NCBI GenBank assembly: GCA_030634585.1
Contig: DAOWAM010000006.1
Location: forward strand, 1-14,621
Length of the DNA: 14,621 nucleotides
Source: a bacterium
GTDB taxonomy: Bacteria; Patescibacteriota; Patescibacteriia; UBA2591; DAOWAM01
Direction: 5' to 3'
Positions 1-6,679 of the stretch are shown here, piece after piece (position 1 is the stretch's first letter; each line of letters starts with the position of its first letter). The position numbers and the translations under genes are program-made. A model generated the notes under the pieces. The model had not been told where the DNA came from, searched no databases, and saw only the letters and a program-made list of their open reading frames with translations.

Positions 1-2589
1 AAGATAATTAATGAATTTTCGCCCGATGCTGTAGCAGTTGCTTTCGATCGGAAAGAACCAACTTGGCGTCATCAAGAATATAAAGCGTATAAAGCGCAAC
101 GAATCAAACAACCAAATGAGCTATATCAACAAATTAAATGGATCAAGCTGATTTTAGAGTTATTCCAAATACCCTTTTATGAAAAAATAGGTTATGAAGC
201 AGATGATATTATTGGAACAATTTGTCAGCAAGAAAATATACAAAAAAATATAACTATTATTACCGGCGATTTAGATTTATTACAACTTGTCAATAAAAAT
301 ATTAGCGTCAGTATTTTAAAAAAAGGAATTAGTGAAATGGTTATTTATCATCAATCCGATGTAAAAAAACGTTTCAATCTTCGACCAGAACAATTAATTG
401 ACTATAAAGCTTTAGCGGGTGATTCATCAGACAATATTCCGGGTGTTAGGGGTATCGGCAAAAAGGGCGCAGGTGATTTAATCAGCCGATTTGATAATTT
501 AGATAATCTTTATCAGCAAATCAATCAATCAACGAATAAAATTAAAGAACGAAGTAAAAAATTACTTTTAGAACAAGAAACAGAAGCGCGTTTAAGTAAA
601 AAGCTGGTTACAATTGTAAAAGACGCGCCGATTGACTTTCAATTAGCATTATTTGATTGGCAAAATGTTAATCAAAACAAGCTAATTAGTCTATTCCAAC
701 AACTTGGTTTTTCTTCTTTAATTAAACGTTTACCGACAACAATTTTTAGTGAACACCCATCCGATCATTCTTTAGAATTAACTAACAAATATTATGTAAT
801 TAAAGCAGCAGATGACTTAAACGAATTTTTAATTTGGTTAGCGCAAGTCAAACATCTAATTGTCGATTTGGATACGGAAAAGGATATTTTATTTGGGATA
901 AGTATTTATTGTCCAGACAAAAGGATTTCTTCCATATCTTCCAATAATGGAAAATGGCAATTAGGGAAAATTTACTATTTATCTTGGTCAATAATTGATT
1001 TACAAGGACGTTCTTTAATAAAAGATATTTTAGAAAATAATCTGATTAAAAAACAAGGTTATAATTTAAAATCTGCTTACAAAGTTTTATCTAAACAAGG
1101 AATTAAGTTAGCAGGAATAGATTTTGATGTAATGATTGCTGGTTATTTGTTAAATCCAGACAAAAAAACGAGTAGTTTAGATGATTTAATCTTAGAAAAA
1201 TTAAAAATACAAAGGAACAATCCAATACAATCTAGCAAAATATTTAAACAATTAGCAGGGAATGAACGGACAAAGCAACAGATTAATTCAATTTACAATA
1301 TTTATTATCTTGATCAATTAGTAAAAAAAATAACGCTACAATTAAAAGAAAAAAAATTAGGATCTGTTTTCCAAACAATAGAAACACCAATAATTTCTTT
1401 ATTAGCGCGAATGGAACAACGCGGGGTTAAGATCAATTTAATCAAAATAAAACGATTATTAAAAGAAGCAAAACAAAAAATAAGTAAAATAAAAGACAAA
1501 ATTTATTGTTTGACTGGACAAGAATTTAACATTAACTCTCCGCAACAACTGCAAGAAATTCTATTTAGACGGCTCGAATTACCAACCAATCAAATAAAAA
1601 AGACAAAAAAGGGATGGTCTACCGCAGCAACAGAATTAAATAAATTAAAAAATTATCCAATAATTCAATTAATTTTTCAATATCGAGAATTAAACAAAAT
1701 TATCACCACTTATCTTAAGCCTTTACCTAGTCTGGTTAATCCAATAACTAAACGTTTGTATACTAATCTTAATCAAACAGGAACAGCCACAGGTCGTCTT
1801 TCTTCTTTACATCCCAATTTACAAAATATACCCATTCAAGGAAAATGGGGAAAATCGGTTCGGCAATGTTTTATTACCGAGCGAGGATGGAAATTTCTTT
1901 CAGTTGATTATTCACAAATTGATTTACGAATAATTGCTCACTTGTCGGGTGATCAGGCAATGCTTGACTCTTTTGCTCAACAAGAAGATATCCACTCGCG
2001 AACTGCATCAGAAATTTACAATGTAAAAATTAATCAAGTAATTCCAGAAATGCGACACATCGCCAAAAGAATAAACTTTGGATTATTGTATGGAATTACC
2101 GCTTATGGATTAAGCCAGGCAACAGAGTTAGATCGTCAACAAGCACAGGAATATATTGATCGTTTTTTTGATTTACATCCAAGATTGGTTCTCTATCAAA
2201 AGAAGTTACTTCAACAGGCGCGACAGCAACAATTTGTAGAAACATTATTTGGCAGAAAGAGATTTTTACCAGCAATTAATTCTCGATTACCTTTATTAAA
2301 AGCATCTATCGAGCGCATAGCAATTAACTTACCAATTCAGGGAACAACAGCCGATTTGATTAAATTAGCGATGTTTAAAATTGATTCACGAATATCACGA
2401 CAAGACGCAATAATGATATTACAAATACACGATGAATTATTGTTTGAAGTAAAAGAAACTAAAATATTAATGATTGCCAAAATCATTCAACAAATTATGG
2501 AAAAACCGCCGATTAAACTTAATGTGGCCTTACGAGTCAATTTTAAGACAGGAAATAATTGGGGTGAAATGAAAAAATTCAAAATCTAA
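1..2589 (+). CDS. polA: DNA polymerase I, 5'-truncated by window edge
   Basis: Family A DNA polymerase that removes primers, fills gaps and acts in excision repair. The frame is open from base 1 and the true start lies upstream, roughly 50 residues away judging from E. coli Pol I; 862 residues are visible. The 5'-nuclease domain shows D16 (AFDRKEP), the EADD motif with D68/D69, TGDLDLL with D90/D92, and GDSSDNIPG at 140-148. A 3'-5' exonuclease-like domain follows: D291 and E293 of motif I are present, but the motif II aspartate is alanine (NLKSA, A359) and the motif III aspartate is tyrosine (Y436), so proofreading is probably lost. The polymerase domain is intact: TGRLSS near 597-602, motif A DYSQID with catalytic D636, motif B R685/K689/F693/Y697, and motif C HDE at 810-812. 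Motif A ends in D641 where most Pol I enzymes have glutamate. holA follows after 26 bp and probably shares the transcript. An ATG at 337 is internal and would remove half the nuclease domain. Confidence 0.97.
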   Translation, partial: KIINEFSPDAVAVAFDRKEPTWRHQEYKAYKAQRIKQPNELYQQIKWIKLILELFQIPFYEKIGYEADDIIGTICQQENIQKNITIITGDLDLLQLVNKNISVSILKKGISEMVIYHQSDVKKRFNLRPEQLIDYKALAGDSSDNIPGVRGIGKKGAGDLISRFDNLDNLYQQINQSTNKIKERSKKLLLEQETEARLSKKLVTIVKDAPIDFQLALFDWQNVNQNKLISLFQQLGFSSLIKRLPTTIFSEHPSDHSLELTNKYYVIKAADDLNEFLIWLAQVKHLIVDLDTEKDILFGISIYCPDKRISSISSNNGKWQLGKIYYLSWSIIDLQGRSLIKDILENNLIKKQGYNLKSAYKVLSKQGIKLAGIDFDVMIAGYLLNPDKKTSSLDDLILEKLKIQRNNPIQSSKIFKQLAGNERTKQQINSIYNIYYLDQLVKKITLQLKEKKLGSVFQTIETPIISLLARMEQRGVKINLIKIKRLLKEAKQKISKIKDKIYCLTGQEFNINSPQQLQEILFRRLELPTNQIKKTKKGWSTAATELNKLKNYPIIQLIFQYRELNKIITTYLKPLPSLVNPITKRLYTNLNQTGTATGRLSSLHPNLQNIPIQGKWGKSVRQCFITERGWKFLSVDYSQIDLRIIAHLSGDQAMLDSFAQQEDIHSRTASEIYNVKINQVIPEMRHIAKRINFGLLYGITAYGLSQATELDRQQAQEYIDRFFDLHPRLVLYQKKLLQQARQQQFVETLFGRKRFLPAINSRLPLLKASIERIAINLPIQGTTADLIKLAMFKIDSRISRQDAIMILQIHDELLFEVKETKILMIAKIIQQIMEKPPIKLNVALRVNFKTGNNWGEMKKFKI

Positions 2590-2615
2590 AATAGTATTTT
2601 TAAATTTTTAATACG

Positions 2616-3590
2616 ATGATCTTTTTTCTATATGGAGCAGATACTTATCGCGCAATTAAAAAGTTAAACTTTTTAAAAGAAAGATATAGCGTAGCGAGGA
2701 AAAATAGTTGCTTTAATATTACTGAGATTGAAGCAACCAATCTTTCCGTTAATGAGTTTCGGCAACGAGCTTATAGTTCGGGTCTTTTTGATCAGCGAAG
2801 AATGTTAATTATTAAATTTGTTTTTCAAAGCAAAAACGATAATTTATTAAAAGTTATTTTAGATTATTTACAAAAAGAATATTCCGAAAAAGATAATAAT
2901 ATTATTTTTTATGACTTAGATTTTAATTTGAAAAAGAACAAAAACATTTTACTAAAACAAATATTCTTATTATTAACTAAATCTGTAGACAAACAACATT
3001 ATTACCAAAACTTTTCTTTATTAAGAGAGAGTGAGTTAAGACAATGGATTAAACAAGAAGTTAATAAACAAAAGAAAAAAATTAATCCATTAGCGATTAA
3101 TCGTTTAACACAATTAGTTGGTAATAATTTGTGGCAAATGAAAAATGAAATTGATAAATTAATTGCCTTTAGTACTCTAGATGAAATTACCATCCAAGAT
3201 GTCAATTTTATGATAAATAGAAATTTAGATAAGAATGTTTTTAATTTAACTGATGCTTTGGGAAGAAGAGACAAGGTACAAGCGCTTACTTTATTGGAAG
3301 AACAATTAAAAGAAGGCGTCAAAGCCGACTATTTATTGAAAATGTTAATTTATCAATTTCGTATATTACTATTACTAAAAGATACGGATTGCAATATTTA
3401 TACTATAGCCAAACAACTTATTATTAATACTTATGCAATTACGAAATCAGAATTATTGGCCAATAATTTTAGCTTAGAAGAATTAAAAAAGATCTATCAG
3501 AGTTTACTTCAGATAGATCTACAAAGTAAAATTGGCTCGATATCAACAGAAAAGTTAATCAGCTTAACAATTAATAAACTGATTATTTAG
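2616..3590 (+). CDS. holA: DNA polymerase III subunit delta
   Basis: Delta subunit of the clamp loader, which opens the beta sliding clamp and helps load it on primed DNA. The 324-residue protein begins MIFFLYGADTYRAIKK, the characteristic start of delta (a AAA+-like fold without a Walker A motif). A central segment around 155-185 (INRLTQLVGNNLWQMKNEID) matches the usual domain II pattern. The C-terminal helical collar domain starts near 210 (NVFNLTDALGRRDKVQALTL) and includes the family-typical LLKMLIYQFRILLLLKD. Length is normal. It lies 26 bp after polA on the same strand with no visible Shine-Dalgarno sequence. Its last 8 bases overlap the 3' end of the convergent rpsT gene. Sequence divergence is high, as is usual for delta, but the N-terminus and collar make the call firm. 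Confidence 0.9.
   Translation: MIFFLYGADTYRAIKKLNFLKERYSVARKNSCFNITEIEATNLSVNEFRQRAYSSGLFDQRRMLIIKFVFQSKNDNLLKVILDYLQKEYSEKDNNIIFYDLDFNLKKNKNILLKQIFLLLTKSVDKQHYYQNFSLLRESELRQWIKQEVNKQKKKINPLAINRLTQLVGNNLWQMKNEIDKLIAFSTLDEITIQDVNFMINRNLDKNVFNLTDALGRRDKVQALTLLEEQLKEGVKADYLLKMLIYQFRILLLLKDTDCNIYTIAKQLIINTYAITKSELLANNFSLEELKKIYQSLLQIDLQSKIGSISTEKLISLTINKLII
3485..3520 (-). terminator. Intrinsic terminator of rpsT operon, inside holA
   Basis: Nine-base perfect arms AGATCTATC (3490-3498) and GATAGATCT (3512-3520) flank a 13-base loop. Read on the minus strand the hairpin is followed by six T (complement of A3485-3490, the first within the stem). It lies about 60-100 bases past the rpsT stop codon, within the holA coding region. 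The plus strand has no T-run after it, so it should act only on minus-strand transcripts. The stem is AT-rich and the loop long, so efficiency is uncertain. Confidence 0.65.
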
Positions 3591-3843
3591 TTAACATTTT
3601 GGAAGCAAATTTTGATTTACGGCGGTTAGCCGTATTTTTTTTTAGAATTTTATTTTTAGTAGCTTTGTCGATTGCTTTTTGTAATAAAATGAATTGTTGG
3701 TTGATTTTATCTTTGTTCTTTGTCGTAATGGTGAGCAAATATTTTTTAGTTAATTGCTTAATATTATCTTTAATTCCTCGATTTATTTTTCTCTTTTTTC
3801 GATCTTGGCGCAATGATTTTTTGGCAGATTTAATAATTGGCAT
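3583..3843 (-). CDS. rpsT: Small ribosomal subunit protein bS20
   Basis: Structural protein of the 30S subunit that binds 16S rRNA. The 86-residue, very lysine-rich protein has the family hallmarks: an N-terminus MPIIKSAKKSLRQDRKKR and a C-terminal KKNTANRRKSKFASK, with helical basic segments between. Length matches the family. Start is ATG at 3843 with no visible Shine-Dalgarno sequence, 22 bp after the upstream 100-aa gene. It is the last gene of the minus-strand cluster. The codons near its 3' end, complement of 3618-3643, also encode a strong terminator hairpin for the opposing polA-holA transcript. An ORF on the plus strand over the same bases is an antisense shadow. Confidence 0.93.
   Translation of the reverse strand: MPIIKSAKKSLRQDRKKRKINRGIKDNIKQLTKKYLLTITTKNKDKINQQFILLQKAIDKATKNKILKKNTANRRKSKFASKMLTK
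3618..3643 (+). terminator. Intrinsic terminator of polA-holA, inside rpsT
   Basis: Perfect 6-bp stem TACGGC (3618-3623) and GCCGTA (3629-3634) with loop GGTTA, followed by nine T (3635-3643). This is a textbook Rho-independent terminator for plus-strand transcripts and starts 27 bases after the holA stop. It is wholly within the rpsT coding sequence, so it also encodes part of the conserved bS20 C-terminus. On the minus strand the hairpin is not followed by a T-run. Confidence 0.85.
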
Positions 3844-3865
3844 ATAATAAAAATTAATAATTTAA

Positions 3866-4168
3866 TTATTCGTCTCTATGTTCTTCTTCTTGATCGATTT
3901 TTTCTAATTTATTTATCTCTTCATCCATTAATTCGTCCCATTTTTTTGAACCATCTTTCCAAGAAGATAATGCATCAATTTTTGACTTAAAATTTTCGTT
4001 AAATTCAATAATCAATTTAGGGCTTTTTTCTAGTATTTTATTTAATTCTTCCACTACTGTTTCTGGAAAAATGGATAAAAATACAAGCAAATCATTTTGT
4101 TCTTCTAAAGGAAGAGACGATTTGCTCACTAAAAAACGTAATTTTTTTTCTATTTTTTTATTAGACAT
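3866..4168 (-). CDS. Hypothetical protein, 100 aa, acidic C-terminus
   Basis: I do not recognise this protein. It is predicted largely helical, starts with a basic stretch (MSNKKIEKKLRF), has a hydrophobic central part (LLVFLSIFPETVVEELNKIL, about 28-47) and ends in an acidic tail (DEEINKLEKIDQEEEHRDE). There is no signal peptide, convincing membrane span, cysteine pair or known motif, so it is probably cytosolic. It lies between the 102-aa hypothetical gene (20 bp upstream) and rpsT (22 bp downstream) on the same strand, so it is probably co-transcribed with bS20. A weak AGGTGA (complement of 4185-4190) is 16 bases from the ATG, too far for a good ribosome binding site. The tight genic spacing and absence of a competing ORF support a real gene; function is unknown. 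Confidence 0.75.
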   Translation of the reverse strand: MSNKKIEKKLRFLVSKSSLPLEEQNDLLVFLSIFPETVVEELNKILEKSPKLIIEFNENFKSKIDALSSWKDGSKKWDELMDEEINKLEKIDQEEEHRDE

Positions 4169-4188
4169 TTTCTTTCTTTGACTTTCAC

Positions 4189-4497
4189 CTAGGACTGTTC
4201 AATATTGGAATGCCTTGCTTCTAATTGATCTAGGCCGTTTAAAATTGAACTAACATCGTCGACCGGACCTTTTTTTAGATTTCTTAAAATAGTATCATCC
4301 AATACCCCTTTTTGTTTTAGTAAGAATATGTTTTTAGTCAGCATACCAAATAATGTAGTTAGTCGCGTTCCATTCTTTGTTTTTCCCATCCTTTCTATAA
4401 TTCTTTTAGTTAGACCAACCATTTTTTTTACCTGTTCTGGGGCAATAGCTTTTTCCGGACTAATGACATCGTTAATGTGGTTTTCAAAATTATTCAT
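4189..4497 (-). CDS. Hypothetical protein, 102 aa, helical
   Basis: I do not recognise this protein. It appears all-helical and soluble, with a basic central region (KKMVGLTKRIIERMGKTKNGTR, two halves about 24-45) followed by a hydrophobic helix (LFGMLTKNIFLLKQKGVLDD, about 49-68). No catalytic motif, metal ligand set or membrane segment is visible. It is the first gene after a strong promoter whose -35 box overlaps the truB stop codon, and it leads a three-gene unit with the 100-aa hypothetical protein and rpsT. Its start codon directly follows a 7-bp inverted repeat that would form a hairpin in the mRNA leader; no Shine-Dalgarno sequence is present. A role tied to ribosome or RNA function can only be guessed from the neighbourhood. 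Confidence 0.75.
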   Translation of the reverse strand: MNNFENHINDVISPEKAIAPEQVKKMVGLTKRIIERMGKTKNGTRLTTLFGMLTKNIFLLKQKGVLDDTILRNLKKGPVDDVSSILNGLDQLEARHSNIEQS

Positions 4498-4515
4498 AGT
4501 ATTATGTTTAATACT
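4498..4515 (-). promoter_or_regulatory. Perfect inverted repeat abutting a start codon
   Basis: AGTATTA (4498-4504), spacer TGTT, TAATACT (4509-4515). It lies between the -10 box of the minus-strand promoter and the ATG at 4497, ending at the base next to the ATG. With a start site near 4511 it would span almost the whole leader. It could be a repressor operator or, if transcription starts slightly upstream, an mRNA hairpin at the ribosome entry site. The AT-rich composition makes chance palindromes more likely. Confidence 0.45.
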
Positions 4516-4517
4516 GT

Positions 4518-4546
4518 AATATAGCTTATTAAAAAAAACGTGTCAA
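4518..4546 (-). promoter_or_regulatory. Sigma-70-type promoter for the rpsT operon
   Basis: On the minus strand: TTGACA (complement of 4541-4546), a 17-bp spacer, TATATT (complement of 4518-4523). The -35 box is a perfect consensus and the -10 matches five of six. The -35 overlaps the TGA stop codon of truB. The start of transcription is expected near 4511, leaving a leader of about 14 bases before the 102-aa gene. It should drive that gene, the 100-aa gene and rpsT independently of truB. Confidence 0.75.
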
Positions 4547-5292
4547 GCATTAGTAGCGTTATAACTGTGGAAAAGTTTTTGTAGATAATTAGACCAATTA
4601 TCACGATTTATTTTTTTTAATTCGATCGCTTGTTTCAAAGTAATCGAATTAATCGACCAACGAGTTAATTCATCTAAATAGGCGCCACATCCTAAAGATA
4701 TACCAATGTCTTGTCCCAAACTACGAATATAGGTTCCCGAGGAACAACTAATTTTTAATGACAATCTGGGCCAACAATAATTGATTAACTTGATTTGCTT
4801 AATAGTTATTTTTTGTTTCTTTCGAGCAACAACTTTTCCTTGTCTGGCTAGCTTGTAAAGTCTTACTCCATTGATTTTCTTTGCTGAATACATTGGCGGA
4901 GTTTGTTCAATGTTGCCGATAAATCTTTTTAAAACACGGTTAATCCGTGATAATGTTGGTTGATTATTTTTATTATTGGACGCTGGCTTTTTATTATCAT
5001 CATTCGTTTTTAGATAGGGATTATATTTAATTATAGCTCCTGTTCGATCACCAGTGTTAGAAGTAGCGCCCAAAAGTAACGTGGTAAAGTATTCTTTATC
5101 TGCTTTAAGAAAATTACTTAATTGTTTAGTAGCTGGTCGACCAATCCCGAAAATTAATAAGCCAGAAGCGAATGGATCGAGTGTCCCGCAATGCCCAATT
5201 CTTTTGATGCCGGTAATTTTTCTTAGTTGATTAACTATATCATGCGAAGTGGGCCCAACGGGCTTGTTTATGAATAAAAAACCGCAAGACAT
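4543..5292 (-). CDS. truB: tRNA pseudouridine(55) synthase
   Basis: Converts U55 of the tRNA T-loop to pseudouridine. The 249-residue protein has the family motifs in order: GFLFINKPVGPTSHD at the N-terminus, the catalytic loop GHCGTLDPFASG with nucleophile D39, QTPPMYSAKKINGVRLYKLAR (two parts, 130-150), and CSSGTYIRSLGQDIG (183-197). It ends shortly after the catalytic domain and lacks the C-terminal PUA domain of E. coli TruB (314 aa). A polar, low-complexity stretch near 95-112, rich in Asn and Lys, sits between two conserved blocks and looks like a surface-loop insertion. Start is ATG at 5292, just before the MSCGFLFINKP block; no Shine-Dalgarno sequence is visible. A TATAAA (complement of 5307-5312) could be the -10 box of a promoter giving a very short leader, but no good -35 is seen. 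It is divergent from the RuvA-like gene. Confidence 0.95.
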   Translation of the reverse strand: MSCGFLFINKPVGPTSHDIVNQLRKITGIKRIGHCGTLDPFASGLLIFGIGRPATKQLSNFLKADKEYFTTLLLGATSNTGDRTGAIIKYNPYLKTNDDNKKPASNNKNNQPTLSRINRVLKRFIGNIEQTPPMYSAKKINGVRLYKLARQGKVVARKKQKITIKQIKLINYCWPRLSLKISCSSGTYIRSLGQDIGISLGCGAYLDELTRWSINSITLKQAIELKKINRDNWSNYLQKLFHSYNATNA

Positions 5293-5317
5293 ATATTTTT
5301 GTTTTATTTATAGAATA

Positions 5318-5326
5318 TGCTATGAT
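5318..5326 (+). promoter_or_regulatory. Extended -10 promoter, leaderless start
   Basis: TGCTATGAT (TG at 5318-5319, -10 hexamer TATGAT at 5321-5326) fits an extended -10 element; no clear -35 is seen 17 bp upstream. Transcription would start about 7 bases downstream, at or next to the A of the ATG at 5333, so the mRNA would be leaderless. An overlapping TATAAT at 5327-5332 is too close to the ATG to serve this start. Confidence 0.5.
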
Positions 5327-5332
5327 TATAAT

Positions 5333-5524
5333 ATGATTTATTCTATTAATGGACAAGTCAAAAATAAAGAAAAAGATTCCGTAATTTTACAGACTAGCCA
5401 GCAAATTACATTATATACTTATTTAAACTCTCGAGAAGATGCAATTGAGTTATACAGTTTATCTACATCAGAATCAGAAGAATTAAAGGTTGCTTTAAAA
5501 ATATTAAAACAAATTATCTCATAA
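5333..5524 (+). CDS. RuvA-like OB-domain mini-protein, 63 aa
   Basis: The first 23 residues (MIYSINGQVKNKEKDSVILQ) and the segment 25-53 (LYTYLNSREDAIELYSLSTS and onward) resemble the two ends of RuvA domain I, where the family reads approximately MI..I.G.V and then L.T.L.VREDA..LYGF....E..LF. Full RuvA is about 190-200 aa: this gene lacks about 20 residues in the middle of the OB fold, both helix-hairpin-helix DNA-binding motifs and the RuvB-contacting domain III. The start at 5333 is chosen because MI begins the RuvA pattern; the open frame extends upstream to about 5249, but that part overlaps truB antisense. FemX starts only 14 bp after the stop, so there is no room for lost domains in another frame. 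It may be a decayed remnant or a stand-alone domain with a new role; classic Holliday-junction binding is unlikely. Similarity was judged by eye. Confidence 0.6.
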   Translation: MIYSINGQVKNKEKDSVILQTSQQITLYTYLNSREDAIELYSLSTSESEELKVALKILKQIIS

Positions 5525-5538
5525 ACATTAATCTTTTT

Positions 5539-6588
5539 ATGTATTCTATTAAAGAAATTAACGATTTGTCGAAATGGAATCAAGCGGTGATTGACTCAAC
5601 AAAATTGAGTCAATTTTTACAATCATGGGAGTGGGGCAACTTTCAGCAAAAATTAGAAAGAAAGGTGTGGCGATTAGCAGTGGTAACAACGAAAACAGAA
5701 CAAATAGTGTTATTGGCTCTAATAATTAAGCATAATTTATCTTTAGGAAAAAGTTATTTATACTGCCCCCGTGGACCACTTTGGTTAATTAATGATAAAA
5801 AAATAGATCAACAAAAGAAATTAAGGATCTATTCTTTATTTATCGAACAGATTAAAAAGATTTCTCAACAAGAAAAATCTATTTTTTTACGCAATGAACC
5901 AACACAAACAAAAATAAAACAGTTATTTATTAATCAACAACAAGTTAAATCGAGGCAACCAGCAAATACATCCGTACTTAATTTACAATTACCAAAGGCC
6001 CAATTATTGTTGCGAATGCATGCTAAAACAAGATATAATATTCATTTAGCTCAACGAAAAGGAACAATTATTAGGATTGGCAAAAATCAGCAAGATATAA
6101 CTTGTTTTATCAATTTAATAAAGCAAACTAGTCAACGGCAAGATTTTTGTTCTTATCAAAATGATTATTATCAACAATTAATTTCCCAATTAATACTAAC
6201 AAATGCTAACGACTTTAAGCATTGTTTTGCCCGAGTATATTTGGCGGAGAATAATAAAAAGATTTTGGCGTCTAATTTGGTTCTTTTCTTTGGTAATACA
6301 GTCACTTATTTACATGGAGCAAGCGATTATCAGTACCGTAATTTAATGGCGCCTTATTTATTACAGTGGCAACAAATTCAAGATGCTCAACAATTAGGGT
6401 ATCGATATTATGATTTTTGGGGAATTAATCCTACATTAATAAAATATGGTTTTCATAATCGATGGTCTGGCTTTACTCGTTTTAAACTTGGATTTGCTGG
6501 GCAAGAGATTAATTACCCTGGAACTTTTGATCTTTCTTTACAAAATATTTGGTACAAATTATATTGTCTAGCAAAGAAGATTTTGTAG
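5539..6588 (+). CDS. FemAB/FemX-family peptidoglycan bridge aminoacyltransferase
   Basis: Members transfer amino acids from aminoacyl-tRNA to the peptide stem of lipid II, building interpeptide bridges at the inner face of the membrane. The 349-residue protein carries the typical order of motifs: FLQSWEWGNFQQ (26-37), YLYCPRGPLW (73-82), MHAKTRYNIHLAQRKG (160-175) where the second GNAT-like domain begins, YLHGASDYQYRNLMAPYLLQ (257-276), GYRYYDFWGIN (287-297) and FTRFKLGFAGQ (312-322). No signal peptide or membrane span is seen, as expected. It begins 14 bp after the RuvA-like gene and probably shares its promoter; no Shine-Dalgarno sequence is visible. The amino acid transferred cannot be told from sequence. 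No strong intrinsic terminator follows; the hairpin at 6625-6652 lacks a T-run. Confidence 0.88.
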   Translation: MYSIKEINDLSKWNQAVIDSTKLSQFLQSWEWGNFQQKLERKVWRLAVVTTKTEQIVLLALIIKHNLSLGKSYLYCPRGPLWLINDKKIDQQKKLRIYSLFIEQIKKISQQEKSIFLRNEPTQTKIKQLFINQQQVKSRQPANTSVLNLQLPKAQLLLRMHAKTRYNIHLAQRKGTIIRIGKNQQDITCFINLIKQTSQRQDFCSYQNDYYQQLISQLILTNANDFKHCFARVYLAENNKKILASNLVLFFGNTVTYLHGASDYQYRNLMAPYLLQWQQIQDAQQLGYRYYDFWGINPTLIKYGFHNRWSGFTRFKLGFAGQEINYPGTFDLSLQNIWYKLYCLAKKIL

Positions 6589-6624
6589 TTTAACTAACCT
6601 TATGATTCTAATTACTAATTACTG

Positions 6625-6652
6625 CAGCATTTTGCGATAGCAAGATTTGCTG
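6625..6652. other. Hairpin between femX-like gene and rpoB promoters
   Basis: Inner stem TTGC (6632-6635), loop GATA, GCAA (6640-6643), extended by a wobble and an A-T pair, then outer stem CAGCA (6625-6629) with TGCTG (6648-6652) across a two-base bulge. It could mark the end of the femX transcript, but no T-run follows, so a classical terminator is not supported. Confidence 0.35.
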
Positions 6653-6655
6653 GTG

Positions 6656-6675
6656 AGGGGATAACCTGTGGATAA
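6656..6675 (-). promoter_or_regulatory. Two DnaA-box-like sites upstream of rpoB
   Basis: The complement of 6667-6675 is TTATCCACA, the exact DnaA-box consensus. The complement of 6656-6664 is TTATCCCCT, a 7-of-9 match in the same orientation, 11 bp away (about one helical turn). The pair ends five bases before the -35 box of the first rpoB promoter. DnaA could modulate rpoBC transcription here; an origin is less likely because no box array, AT-rich unwinding element or dnaA/dnaN genes are visible. Confidence 0.4.
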
Positions 6676-6679
6676 CTTC

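Noticed and set aside
3599..3847. 82-codon plus-strand ORF antisense to rpsT
   Set aside because: It is the complement of the lysine-rich bS20 gene; its hydrophobic phenylalanine-rich product is what a lysine-rich antisense frame yields.
3856..3870. AT-only palindrome AATAATT-T-AATTATT at the end of the 100-aa gene
   Set aside because: It contains no G or C, partly encodes the stop codon, and such palindromes arise often by chance in this composition.
4543..4545. TGA at the end of truB as a possible glycine codon (code 25)
   Set aside because: TruB is complete at this point, and the other long genes have no in-frame TGA, so the standard bacterial code fits.
4566..4574. DnaA-box-like TTTTCCACA on the minus strand
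   Set aside because: It lies alone inside the truB coding region with no second site or promoter nearby, so chance is the simplest explanation.
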